Source: Plakobranchus ocellatus (taxonomy: Eukaryota; Mollusca; Gastropoda; Plakobranchidae). From it: a DNA stretch of 23,331 bases. Every line of letters starts with the position of its first letter. Positions within the stretch are counted from its first letter, which is position 1. The stretch covers positions 226,980 through 250,310 of the forward strand of contig BLXT01008374.1 of NCBI GenBank assembly GCA_019648995.1, written 5' to 3'. The notes below the pieces were generated by a model. That model did no database searches and had not been told where the DNA came from. It saw nothing but the letters and a program-made list of their open reading frames with translations. The translations under genes and the position numbers were made by a program. Below are positions 9,201 through 19,104 of this stretch, piece after piece.

Positions 9201-11125
9201 TAAGGATCCTGCCATCAACTTAAAAAAGATTGCTGAAATTAACTGTTAAGGTAGCTCAAAGAGAGAATATTTCGTATAAATTAACTGCCTTCAAATTGAA
9301 CACAAATTCAAATTATCTCCATTGTATATGAGAGAGCGACAAAAACCAAAGAAAAAAATGTTTTGGCGATTCCCCCCACCATTTTGATGCATAGATAGCG
9401 TTAATTAAACATCTGACTAGTCTTTGGGAGTTTCCATTGATCTGTGCTACAACTGACGGTGAGGTGAAATATGTTTTTTAAAAAAGGTGCCAAACAAAAC
9501 TTACTTTACTGTTAAATGCACATGTTATTTGGAATCATGTGAAGTCATGTTTGGAGTGATTATGTGTTTATCATTCAAAGTTGTTTGTGTGCCTGGCCAG
9601 GATTAACATTTCCTCTCCACTTCGACTCCTGGGTCAAATTGGCAATCAAAGAGGAAATAAAGTACAGGTTGAACAATGAACACAAAAAAAGATTTAGCTT
9701 GATAAACTTAGAATTTGCTTTTCTTTTATTGTCTTTGCTTTGGTAAAAGGTTTACATTCTATAAAAAAAATAATGACTTCATATTCCACACCATTGCATA
9801 TAGAAGCTTCATCTAAGTGGGTTTTCCCAATCCTCTAATAATAATAATTCTATTTTGTTTGAAGAAATTTGACATTATAATGACAAAAGAAAGAGATAAA
9901 ACATATGAACTACAGCTATCTCACTCTTAGCGACATGAAATTGCAAGACATTTCTGATCTATATAGCTTAGAATGGTGGTGCTGTTTGGGAGATCAAAGA
10001 GTCTTTGTGACCATTCATTTGCTACAGGCAATGTATACAGTGCACATGAAATATAAACAACATGTACTTATGTGACATTAACAGTATGACATGTAACTTT
10101 GTAACGTCTTTCTACAAATGTCTTAAGAAAACTGAGCGCAAACACCAATTTTTTTTCCCTCACATTCACAGACACCAAGATTTATATTTCTGCATTCCTC
10201 CTTTGACCTTCAAAAGTCCTTGAACATTATATCACCTCCGTTTTGGACTGAACCCAGTCTTCATTTGGCAATACTTGCATCTTTACTGCTATGGAAAGGC
10301 TAAAGAGCAAAAGGAAAAATTAAATCAGACATTGAGTTGAATGAGGAGAATGCTTTCATCAGATCCCTACCATGTCCACACAGTGCTATGTGTGGATCAT
10401 CACTGTCTTATCAAAGTTTCATTATGGGAATTGTTTCTATCATAGTTAGGGTTAAGATCTATCAAACGCCCCTTACATGATAAGGTGTAGCATACAATAC
10501 AAGTGCAGTAAGTGAGAGACCCACATTGAGGAATCTTTATAATTGCTAAACATACAATGTGTAGATGTAAATATACTATGCTGATATAAAAAAGAAAAAA
10601 AAATCTTTTGTAGGCCCTGCATACCAATATATACATATATTAAAAGTGCGTAAATTGTAAATAAAATAGATATGCTTTGTTTATTACACAAGGGCTGAAA
10701 AGTGAAAACAAAACACCAAAAATGTTGACATTATAAATTTCCTCAACAAGAGTGTCAAAGTTAAAGCAAGTAAAGTTTCTAGGGATTTAAACATGAAATA
10801 CGACCTCTGGACAAGGATAAAGTGTCAAATTATAAAATTCACACAATGAAACTTAGAATGAATTGTTGAAATCTGAATATTAAGAAATTTATCCTGAGGG
10901 CCTCATCTACATACAAGCAAAAAATCTGAGCATAACAGCTGACATCTTCATGAGAAGTAATTAGTTGGGTGAGAAGACACAACCATCATCATCGAGTATT
11001 GAGTTGATGGAGTAACTCAGAACCTAGTAGAAAACTTCCCCACATGTGTACAACATGCGCTAGAGGCAGGAATTTCTTTCAAAGTATGTGATGAAATAGC
11101 ACAGTCACCTGTATCTGGATTACAG
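6210..11125. other. Intergenic AT-rich DNA, no gene seen
   Basis: No exon with coding character on either strand. The short ORFs here are AT-rich and rich in F/Y/I/K, as expected by chance. A somewhat more GC-rich patch at about 7010-7200 (ccgccagcc, gagagcgaaagccccacc) has no recognisable content. Poly-T and poly-A runs are common. Confidence 0.6.
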
Positions 11126-11136
11126 NNNNNNNNNNN
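11126..11136. other. Assembly gap (11 N)
   Basis: Eleven unresolved bases. The true size of the missing sequence cannot be told from the window. Confidence 0.99.
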
Positions 11137-11345
11137 AGCACAACTTAAAGCTTTCTTGCTACAAATCTATCCAATCATATGGCTGACTCTGAAAAATTTG
11201 TCACACAGGATTTCGAAGTAATGCATTGTATTCAAAAAAAGAAAGAAACCTCACTAAAAGAAAAACATAAACAATCCCCCAAAATTGATAACAATAGGCT
11301 ATTCATACGCTCGTTTACTGACTAATATGGTTAAGTTAAACCAAA

Positions 11346-11614
11346 AAACTATGAGAAAAAATAGCCTACAGGAAGATGCTTCTATGAGAAAAGTAAAGTC
11401 TGCAGGAAAATGGTTGTAAAGGAAAAGTTCAGTCGTCACAAAAAGGAGAAAAGCAAAATGTACAGATACATGTTCCTATAAGAAAAGTAAAATCAAAATG
11501 TTTCTTGAGAAAAATGACAAAAGTAAAGTCTACAGGAAAAGCATGGGAAAAATAAAGTAAAAAATGTTTCTATGAGAAAGATTAAGTCTACAGCAATATG
11601 TTTCAAACTAATAG
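11346..11614. repeat. Degenerate A-rich minisatellite, about 30-36 bp unit
   Basis: At least five or six diverged copies of a unit resembling 'tctatgagaaaagtaaagtc' followed by 'tacaggaaaatgtt'. Clear copies start near 11350, 11381, 11476, 11500-11540 and 11569. The unit is purine-rich on the + strand. It ends near 11614, where the pattern is lost. It lies about 200 bp from the N gap. Confidence 0.65.
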
Positions 11615-13139
11615 TAACAGTCTCATTCAAAAAATTATGGCAACCAAAATATCATACTGCAAAAATGCAAGAGTAAGGGTTTTGAAACAATAGCTTTTAA
11701 ACAATAAAATTCATGAAGAAAAAAGCTGCTCGTATAATTGTTGAAACATAGGGAAAAGTGATACAAATGATCATCTGTTAACACTAATTCAAAATCACAC
11801 ATCTATTGCATGTTTACCTGTATAATGAACTTCATACAAAATTCAAATGAACAATTTTTTATAGAGAGATTGAGCTTTGATATGGCATGTTTAGATGTGT
11901 GGATAGAAATAAAGATGCACTGATACCTTACACCCACCAGGCATTACTTCACAGCTACATGCTAGACACTATATATAGAATACCAAGCTCTTTTTGTCAA
12001 GTAGCAACTTTACAGATGGATGGGCAAAGCAAATTGTGTGAAATCTTTTTGCACTAGCACTTTAGCCCATCTACAATAAGGTGATTTCAGACTTACATTC
12101 TCTCCATCTGGCCAGGACACTGGTTATGGGGCTCAAATCCCATAACAGAAGGGTCCCTGCCCATCTCATGAAGGGTTAAATATCCACTGTGCCCCCAACC
12201 TCTTACCCCCGCCCCCTCTCAATATTTATGTTTCATATCATGTTCACTGCTAGATGTTCTGCATTTTCACCCATTGTCAGGTGCAGTGCTTGTGGCAAGG
12301 GCAAACAGATTCTTTCACAAGAAACTTCAACATAGAAGCTGGTTTGTAACATGATTTTATACCACAGACAAACAATATCCAATCCTCTAGTCTTCATACT
12401 TAAAAAAAAAAAATCACACAATAAATTTACTATCCCTGAGAATATGTAAGTAGCGATTTCTCCTCCCCCACTCAGTACAAATAAGAGGAGAATCTGCAAA
12501 AAGTATCATACGTAAGGTAGCCTCTTTGGTTTGGCCTAACAGTTCTTAATGTCATTATCTTTTCCTTTTTACTTTTCAGTATTTAAAAATCCACTAAATG
12601 AGTTGGTATGTGGGTAATACTGACTGTAACATAAGTGTGTATCAGTACCTCAAATAAGTCTTATTGTGGATCTAGACGACTGAATTAGAATCAAAAATAA
12701 CAGAACAGAAGAATAATTACCATGTTTCTCAGTAAAGAAAGCATACAGCATATCCACAGAAAACTCTTAATGTAAAGAAAATGAGCAATTTGTAAACATT
12801 GAAGTTAGTTTTTGCATTCTTTTACGTAGCTCCACAATTCCACTCATTTTGCGGCATTGTAACACATGTATGTCCCAAATTACAGAGATTAACATGACCC
12901 ATTTCAAAACTTTCTGTATTGAAAGAGATTATACAATAAATCTGAAGAGAGTTATTTTTATGGTTGCATTCTAATCTGTTTCATTTAGTTCATGTAGATG
13001 AACAACATGAATGATACTAATTTAATTGTGTCATTGTTACAAGATAAAGAGAAACAACATTGGGAAGAGAAAAAAATCACACCTTAGATTCCTGATAAGA
13101 TTTTTATAAATTATAAAGTATTCACAGCTTGCTGTCAAA
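11615..13139. other. Intergenic DNA downstream of the GPx gene, no gene seen
   Basis: AT-rich sequence with no supported exon. A C-rich patch lies at about 12180-12225. The far end of the GPx 3' UTR could reach into it if the ATTAAA at 13021-13026 is used. Confidence 0.5.
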
Positions 13140-13543
13140 TACTACAAGAAATGCATAGATTTAATCAAAATCTAATTTGATGACTCTTTAAAAGTCACAA
13201 TGAGGCAGAGTGTACACGCCAAAAAAAAATCAAGAATTGAAGATACAGTACAAAATAATTTTGATTTGAAACAGCATGAAATAACGATATGGCAGGGAAA
13301 AAACATAAATACATGTATGTATAAAGTCAGTAAGACCAACAACCTGGAGTCCACATGACCAGCAAGTGCTGCAAGAGCGGCTCGGAACCTGCACAGAACC
13401 GAACATCCAGCAAACCCTTCCCATCAAGGATTTGAGAGTTTGCCTTCATCCCGCCACCCTGGCAGCAAAAGCAACAGCAGCAGAGTCTAGATTAGCTCCC
13501 TTCCTGACATGGGATAAACTTCAAAAGATAGAGCTGTCCTGGA
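13140..13543 (-). other. Probable 3' UTR of the GPx gene
   Basis: It contains the SECIS. The only polyadenylation-like hexamers noticed are the variant ATTAAA at 13165-13160 and 13026-13021 (minus strand). No AATAAA was found close by. Past the SECIS there are two small inverted repeats: tgactctttaaaagtca at 13180-13196, and one formed by tcaaa and tttga next to it. The extent is inferred. Confidence 0.45.
13394..13461 (-). promoter_or_regulatory. SECIS element, type 2 (selenocysteine insertion)
   Basis: This starts 83 nt after the stop codon. ATGAA at 13449-13445 faces GGAT at 13408-13405, giving the non-Watson-Crick quartet U.U, G.A, A.G, A.G. Above it is a helix in which GGCAAACTCT (13444-13435) pairs with AGGGTTTGCT (13418-13409), using two G.T pairs. 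AAA at 13433-13431 forms the conserved unpaired adenosines, 12 nt after ATGA. TCC and GGA in the apical loop can form the extra mini-helix that defines type 2. Below the quartet, CAGGGT (13461-13456) can pair with GGTTCTG. SECIS elements recruit SBP2 and EFsec in animals. The fold was done by eye. Confidence 0.87.
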
Positions 13544-13576
13544 TTACAGCAACTTTGTAAAGTCTCTCTCGGTGTC
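13544..13576 (-). CDS. GPx exon E, last ten codons and stop
   Basis: The acceptor is ttttcttacaacag. It encodes [10 protein letters not shown] and ends with TAA at 13546-13544. This matches the family's 'IEKDI-KLL' terminal helix in position and character. The same exon continues into the 3' UTR with the SECIS. A 64-aa ORF on the + strand over this exon is a shadow. Confidence 0.88.
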   Translation of the reverse strand, partial: DTERDFTKLL

Positions 13577-16500
13577 CTGTTGTAAGAAAAACAATTTTGG
13601 ACTTGCAATATATCTATATGTGTACATATCATATATTCATAAAATGAATATTGTTATGTGATATGTTTGGCAAAATTTTAGGAAAAGATGAAAAGTGTCA
13701 ATGTTGAATTGTCATTGTAATGTTAATATTTCTACATTTAGGCCTGTTCAAAACTAACATTAAAAAATCAATATCTATATATACGTAAGATTTCAAAAGA
13801 CTTTAAAAAATGAACACAGCTGTTTGGAGTTATCAGTGACAGCATCATCTCAGTAGTCCTTTGATATGATGCTAGCCAACCCTATACTTCTAAGAAAAGA
13901 ATAAAGTCCCAGAGATATTTGATATGTTTTCCCTGGATTATTAACAAGTATTATACATACACATACGCAAAAATATCAAGACGTTTTTGGGCAAATCTCA
14001 AAACTATGGATCCAAGTGACATCTTCAAACTGGATATGCTTATTATAAGATCACACTGTGGAAGAGATTCTGTGAAACACTCACATTAGGTGCTGTTTGT
14101 GGAGAATATCTTTTGACTGGCTTGCCCTCCTTGTTTACCAGGAATTTGGAGAAGTTCCACTTGATGAAGCTGCAAGATATGAGATTTAGTTAGAAACAGG
14201 ATCAGTCTCAAACCTGGTACAATCACACGTTCAGTTTGAAAAGATATGAAGATTGATAAAGAAAAATGCTATGGCTATTGGTGCAGTTATATTACTAACA
14301 TGAATTCCATTGTACATGATGCCTGAAGAAAGAAAAAAAAGATGTCCAATATTAATTATGACCAATCAATGGGTAGTCTATTATTAGTGCAAATTTCTCT
14401 CACTGCAGAGTCACTAATGGCCTCAAGGAATCCATAGTTTCACAAGTACTTTTCAATCCATTTCTCATAATTGAAACTTCAAAATATGTAGTGTAAAAAA
14501 AAATCCACGAGTTACAACTGCAGGCTATATCATCATGGGACTCAGATTATGGCACTCATTTTCGATTTTGTTTTTCAAAAATATTCTGAGTTTGTTTTTT
14601 TTTTCCCCTTCAATATGCATATAATTTGAGAAAATTTTTTGGGCATTTTTTTTCAGTAATATGAGGATCATCTGAGAATTCGAAGGCTCAGAGAAGCAAT
14701 GATTCTAAATCCTCATTTTGCCACAAGTATGAATTATTCCATTATTTAGCCTAGTGATAATAGCTTGTCAAGATTATGGATCCAGCTTACAGTCTCAATC
14801 TTAACCCTCTTACTATGATGGGCCAAAACTGTGACTTCAGGTAGTATGTAACAAAAAGGGTGGAAACAAAATTAGATGCATACCAAGGGCAACAGCTATT
14901 ATCATGATTGTTTTGTTTTGTGTATGTAGTCTATTATCAATAAAGTGATGATCTAAGACTTTGAGACCCATGGCAGGCCAGAAGTTTAGTGGCAGACTCA
15001 AACTTGAAAGCACAGCCAAAAGTTCCCAACAGATGCCAGGGCAAGTCTGCTAACCATCCAACCACACCTATATCCCTATCAAAGAAGATGAAGAGGTGGT
15101 TAGTTAATATAATTTCCTACCGAACAGGTCTTCTTCAATCTGGCAGGCGCAGGAAGTTGCTAAAAAAAAAAAATGCTCATCACCTTCTGATACGTTGTTT
15201 TTAATAACCAACAACAGCCCTGCAGATTTTTGTTGCCCAAAACAGAAAGATAAACATACACCGAACATGATATCTGTGTAATGTTCAGTTGTGTACATAC
15301 TCTCCGAAGGTTCCTCCCTGCTCTTTCTTCAGATACTTGTATAGAGGATGAGCGTTTTTGCCGTTGACCTCAATTTTGCTGAAGAGATCAAACTGAGCTC
15401 CATATCTTTCTTGAGCAAATTTCTTGATCTCCTCATTTGTTCCTGGTTCCTATTGTTGGGAAAAGTAAAGTATCATTTTAAAAACATACCTATCAGATGT
15501 TCCTATTGTTGGGCAAAGTAAAGTATCATTTTAAAAACATACCTATCAGATGTGCTTTTCATGTGCATAAAAATAAATAATAATAAAAGTAGCTCTGATG
15601 GTATGAATAATAGAACAATGTAGAAAATCTTAAGAAAAATGTATTTCTACTTCTTGGCAAAAGAATCAAGTTAAGTGGATGGCAGTATGCCAATAAATCA
15701 ACTCGATAAAAAGCTGCAACTTTCCTTGATACAAAAATGGTTATAATATTGCTCTTACTGTAAATTATTACAAAGTATTTGACTATCAAAGATTCTTCTG
15801 TAGATATCAATCATTAGGGTAGTTAAAATCAGTAGATCTACTTATTTTAACACTTGAAGATCCACAGGCAGGCATTCTTGCAAAAATAATATTAAACTTA
15901 AAAGGACCACATTAATATCTACTAGCAACCCCGTAACTCTGTCATCATACAAAATTGTGACTAATGATATACAGGGTTTATTTACAGGATGAAGTAGTTT
16001 TTAATAGAACTGCCTTCTTGCAACATAAAAACACAAACAGAAATATATTCCAAACATAAAAGGATAAATACTCGGAGTCTGAATTCACAAGATTTTGGGT
16101 AATATTGGAATAGCATAAAGGTGAAAGTACAAACCCCACATACTGACCTGGCTACCAAACTGGTTGCACGGGAATCCCAGAATAGAGAGACCTTTCTCAG
16201 CATACTTGGTGTGCAGTTCCTGAAGCTGAGTGTAGTTTGTACCGGTTAAACCTCATTTGGATGCCACATTCACAATGAGGCACACCTTACCCCTGCAACA
16301 GTGCAAACATAAAACAATAATAGTAAAGTGGTATCAGCAATTGTAATGTTCATCATTTTATTGCATGAAGGCTGAATGCAAAAGCAATTATATTTACTTT
16401 TAGATTTGCATTCACATTTTCAAAGCTGGTCCATATGAGTGAGACGTAGCAGTAGCAACTTTTTAAAGCAGTGAAACTGCCCAAGACCTCTTTTCCTGAG

Positions 16501-19104
16501 GTGTGAGTAGTGAAAACTGGATGGGTCTCGATTAATTCTGAACTGAGGTATGATTGACCTTTGTTTTAAAAAAAGCACTTCAAAGAAGGAAAAAACAAAT
16601 AAATAGACTGCATACTGCCTAACACAGCCCATTCATTATTTTCTCTTTCAATCCTTGTTCAATTTCCCCCCCACAGACCCCCCCCCCCCACCCCCCAAAA
16701 GCAACACCAACAAAAACCTTAATAGATGTTTACTACCAGTGCCACTATATAATGGTAAATATCCCTTCGTACACAGAATAAATGTACAATGCAGGCCTCC
16801 AATTTTTATACATCATTTTGTGGTCTGAATAAATTATATTATTTTTATTCACTTCTGCAATTTCTTGAGGTCCTAATACAGGAATTTCACTTTCAAAGCC
16901 AAAGCAATCTAAAATAGGGAGAAAATATACCTTGCATTTGAGGCAAATAGATCACATCGCTCAAGAGTAGAATTTCGGACACTTTGAATTTGAACATAAT
17001 GCAAGAAATTACTACATACACTTTTATTCATAAAAAAACATATCGATGCAGCAAACCAAACCTCTAGAGTGCCTCTGGTTGAATGCAGCAAAGAAAGCAC
17101 ATCGGAGATTTGATATGCCAGTTAGAAGACAATGTACTATTATTTACTATTTGGGTCAAATAAAAAATATTTAAAGGCTATGGTTTAAAAATATTAACTG
17201 CCTTTCGTGATCATTACCTCTCAATATTTCACAAACTCAATTTCCTCAAAAAAATAAAAGTTTCATTAAGTCTAGCCTTGGGACAGACTATTAGTATTAC
17301 AGACAATAAAATGGAAATCTTCAGTACATTTATGTACTAATTTTAATCTTCTTCTTCCCACTATAAACTCTTCTCTCCCTACGCTCCGGTGTGGTTATGT
17401 AAAAAAAAAATCACACACAAAAAGTAAATTTTGAATGTCTACATTGTAAAAATGTGCAAACATATTTCTAACCACCAGTAAATTAATTATGACAAAATTT
17501 CTAGACCGCGTAGCCACTGGTTCACTGATGACCAAGTGCTGCATTCAACTAATCACAGTAATAATGTATGCTTGATCATTGGTCAACTAGTGGCCTGCTG
17601 CTTTAAGAAATTTTGTCAAAACCCTATTATAATTTGGATGTTATCTTACTTCATAAATCATGATCCAAATTCTAAATTGATAATCTAGAAATTTAGACTT
17701 CTCTTCTCAAATGTTAAGAGACAAATGCAGTATCATTTTTCAAATTTATTTTTTGCGTTCATGTTCTGCAGTGAAATGTATAATATTTTTTTTAACTTCA
17801 TGTTCTGTTTGCTTGTGCCTATGAGATCTGGTCTTATTGTAATAGTAAATACTGTTTTTTTGCTCACTTATCAATATTCCAGCCATGTTTGATCTTGCCC
17901 CTTTCTGTTGTCATTATTTTTACAAAGCCTATTTAAAATAGTACAAGGATGGAGACCTCCAGGAAGAGGAAGGTCAGCCAGATATCAAAGAATACAGAAA
18001 GAAGACAGTAGAGCACTTTCCCAGATGTCGAAAACAACAAATGAAAAACAAGAGACAAAATTGAAGATTGATGTGCACAGCTTGAAAATACCATCATCAA
18101 CAAAGAAGGGGTTAGCTCAAATTATGCCTATTCTAGAGTTATTATTGACTGTCTACCACTTTACCTTCAAAAACGGTCTTTCTTTTTGAGAGATTTTCCC
18201 CGAGTTTTGGAATGCGTGGAAGTGTGCAAGTCTGTGTCATGAGAATGCATCTCCAAAAAAGTGATCAATTAATATGATGAAATTTTTTATGAGCAAAAAA
18301 ATATTTTGTTAAAAAAAAGCAGTCTCTCCAGTTCCTGTAGGCACTCAAAGTAACTTTATTTTTAGTGATCAATTTTAAATTTGTTTTCTGAGCTACGTGT
18401 TGTACTGCATGGATTTAATGGTGTGACACTTGTCAAAAATTGTGTAACACACATCACTTGATGTGTTTTACAAACTTCAAGCCCTCAAAGATGGCAAATG
18501 TGTGGCATTTCAAGTGTTCTTGACTTTAATGAATAATTTATTGGTGCTTGTAAATAATGTCAGACTTTGAAGAAAAAAGCTCCAGCTGCAATTAAGTAAG
18601 GAAAAGAATAGGATTCAAATGTGACGTGGGTAAGTTACATAGCAAAGTTACAGGAATTATAACAAAATGCATGCTTTTTTTTAAAAATAGGTACATCCTA
18701 AAGAAGCATAAAATAAAAGAATTGTACTCTTTGCTTGTTTCTTAATGTAATTAAGTACTCTGATATTTACATAAAAAATACAAGCCTGTTCATACAAAAA
18801 AACCCATACCAAATATATTGCACAACTTTCTTCCATATTCTTGTGCTGCCAGTGCGTTAAAAAACATTTGTTCATATGGCAAAAAAAAAGTTTAAAGAAA
18901 AACAAGTTTAAAGTCTCTGTGATCAATCTTAATTTTCACCTACTGATTGACATTTTATGAAATACCTCACAACAGATCTATGCTATTTATTTAAATGAAC
19001 ATAACCAACCTGTATTTCTCAAGTGAAACATCATTGCCATCAATATCTAAGGCACTGAACTCATAAATACTCTGGGCTTTCTTCCACTCCTCACCGCCTG
19101 CAGC
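13544..19104 (-). CDS. Selenocysteine glutathione peroxidase, GPx4-type (5 exons; 5' end not found)
   Basis: This is a phospholipid-hydroperoxide-type glutathione peroxidase, which reduces lipid hydroperoxides with glutathione or another thiol. Exons on the minus strand are 19104-19010, 16292-16148, 15449-15301, 14169-14085 and 13576-13544. All introns are GT-AG and phases fit, giving 168 residues. Visible family blocks are [100 protein letters not shown] and the C-terminus DFTKLL. The catalytic tetrad Sec-Gln-Trp-Asn is complete (SKUG, CNQFG, KWNF). The long oligomerisation loop of GPx1-3 is absent, as in monomeric GPx4. The Sec codon is TGA at 16255-16253, and a SECIS is present in the 3' UTR. 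The initiator Met, and any mitochondrial targeting peptide, must lie in an upstream exon that I could not identify. GPx4-type identity is strong; one-to-one orthology with vertebrate GPX4 is inferred. Confidence 0.93.
13577..14084. other. GPx intron between exons D and E
   Basis: GT-AG intron of 508 bp, AT-rich, with no other feature seen. Confidence 0.85.
14085..14169 (-). CDS. GPx exon D (catalytic Trp and Asn)
   Basis: The acceptor is catatcttgcag and the donor aat|gtgagt. The first base completes Asp (GA+C). It encodes [20 protein letters not shown] then [11 protein letters not shown] contains the Trp and Asn of the catalytic tetrad. Confidence 0.93.
14170..15300. other. GPx intron between exons C and D
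   Basis: GT-AG intron of 1131 bp. Several T and A runs are present. No coding or repeat element is recognised. Confidence 0.85.
15301..15449 (-). CDS. GPx exon C
   Basis: The acceptor is cccaacaatag and the donor ga|gtatgt. The exon has 49 codons plus two bases. It encodes [20 protein letters not shown] and [19 protein letters not shown]. The short linker after KKEQGG, with no extra loop, is what marks the GPx4-type (monomeric) architecture. Its acceptor lies in a 53-bp tandem duplication, so an identical decoy acceptor exists upstream in the transcript. Confidence 0.93.
15446..15551. repeat. 53-bp tandem duplication over the exon C acceptor
   Basis: Copies at 15446-15498 and 15499-15551 differ at one position (a at 15461, c at 15514). 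Each contains, on the minus strand, the acceptor cccaacaatag plus the first four exon bases. The near identity says the duplication is very recent, or is an assembly or allele effect. Confidence 0.95.
15450..16147. other. GPx intron between exons B and C
   Basis: GT-AG intron of 698 bp. Its 3' end on the minus strand lies in the 53-bp tandem duplication. Otherwise AT-rich and featureless. Confidence 0.85.
16148..16292 (-). CDS. GPx exon B, carrying the selenocysteine codon
   Basis: The acceptor is gcactgttgcag and the donor cag|gtcagt. The first base completes the Arg codon AG+G, then 48 codons follow, including the TGA. It encodes [17 protein letters not shown] and [15 protein letters not shown]. 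If TGA were a stop, the protein would end at 44 residues of this partial model, before the catalytic Gln, Trp and Asn. All the sequence after it is perfectly conserved in reading frame, so TGA is read as selenocysteine. Confidence 0.94.
16253..16255 (-). other. In-frame TGA read as selenocysteine
   Basis: This codon falls at the exact peroxidatic position of the glutathione peroxidase family (NVASxUG). Non-selenium members have TGT/TGC here. Together with the SECIS at 13461-13394 this is the standard animal arrangement for Sec insertion. Confidence 0.95.
16666..16697. repeat. Poly-C tract
   Basis: Interrupted run of C (with cacaga and single a interruptions) inside the GPx intron. Read on the minus strand it is a G-tract and could in principle form a G-quadruplex in the transcript. 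Confidence 0.85.
17908..18189 (+). other. Unidentified block with weak coding character
   Basis: A 93-codon ORF runs from ATG 17908 to TGA 18187-18189. The stretch 17938-18120 is purine-rich and free of the A/T runs of its surroundings. In this frame it reads [16 protein letters not shown] and then a Lys/Glu/Ser-rich part. A second frame over the first 120 bases is also open and hydrophilic ([20 protein letters not shown]). I recognise no family. It could be the remnant of a transposon gene, an exon of an unknown transcript, or chance. It is antisense within a GPx intron. Confidence 0.2.
19010..19104 (-). CDS. GPx exon A (first exon found)
   Basis: The acceptor is ccttacacattcttcag and the donor acag|gttggt. 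The exon has 31 codons plus two bases and encodes [16 protein letters not shown] and then [16 protein letters not shown]. This corresponds to the start of the conserved GPx4 domain (the family has 'W--A-S-YEFSA-DIDG'). It contains no Met, so another coding exon must precede it. A second possible acceptor (ctgcag) lies 7 nt inside at 19098-19097 and would change the required phase of the upstream exon. Confidence 0.88.

Larger units (their letters stand above)
16293..19009. other. GPx intron between exons A and B
   Basis: GT-AG intron of 2717 bp. It contains a poly-C tract at about 16666-16697 and a purine-rich block of unknown origin at about 17938-18120. The rest is AT-rich with no supported feature. 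Confidence 0.8.

Noticed and set aside
12105..12150. Possible box B (ggctcaaatccc) of another tRNA-like sequence
   Set aside because: No box A at the right distance and no cloverleaf could be drawn.
13140..13200. Small hairpins (tgactctttaaaagtca and tcaaa...tttga) as a second SECIS or regulatory RNA
   Set aside because: No ATGA/AA/GA SECIS core, and short AT-rich inverted repeats like these are common by chance.
13366..13560. 64-aa + strand ORF
   Set aside because: It lies antisense over the last GPx exon and its SECIS; its open frame is a by-product of that conserved sequence.
15104..15298. 64-aa minus-strand ORF next to GPx exon C
   Set aside because: It lies wholly in the intron after the donor at 15301; it has no family similarity and its composition is that of random AT-rich DNA.
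16253..16255. TGA as evidence of a GPx pseudogene
   Set aside because: The codon is exactly at the family's selenocysteine position, everything downstream stays in frame, splice sites are intact and a SECIS is present.
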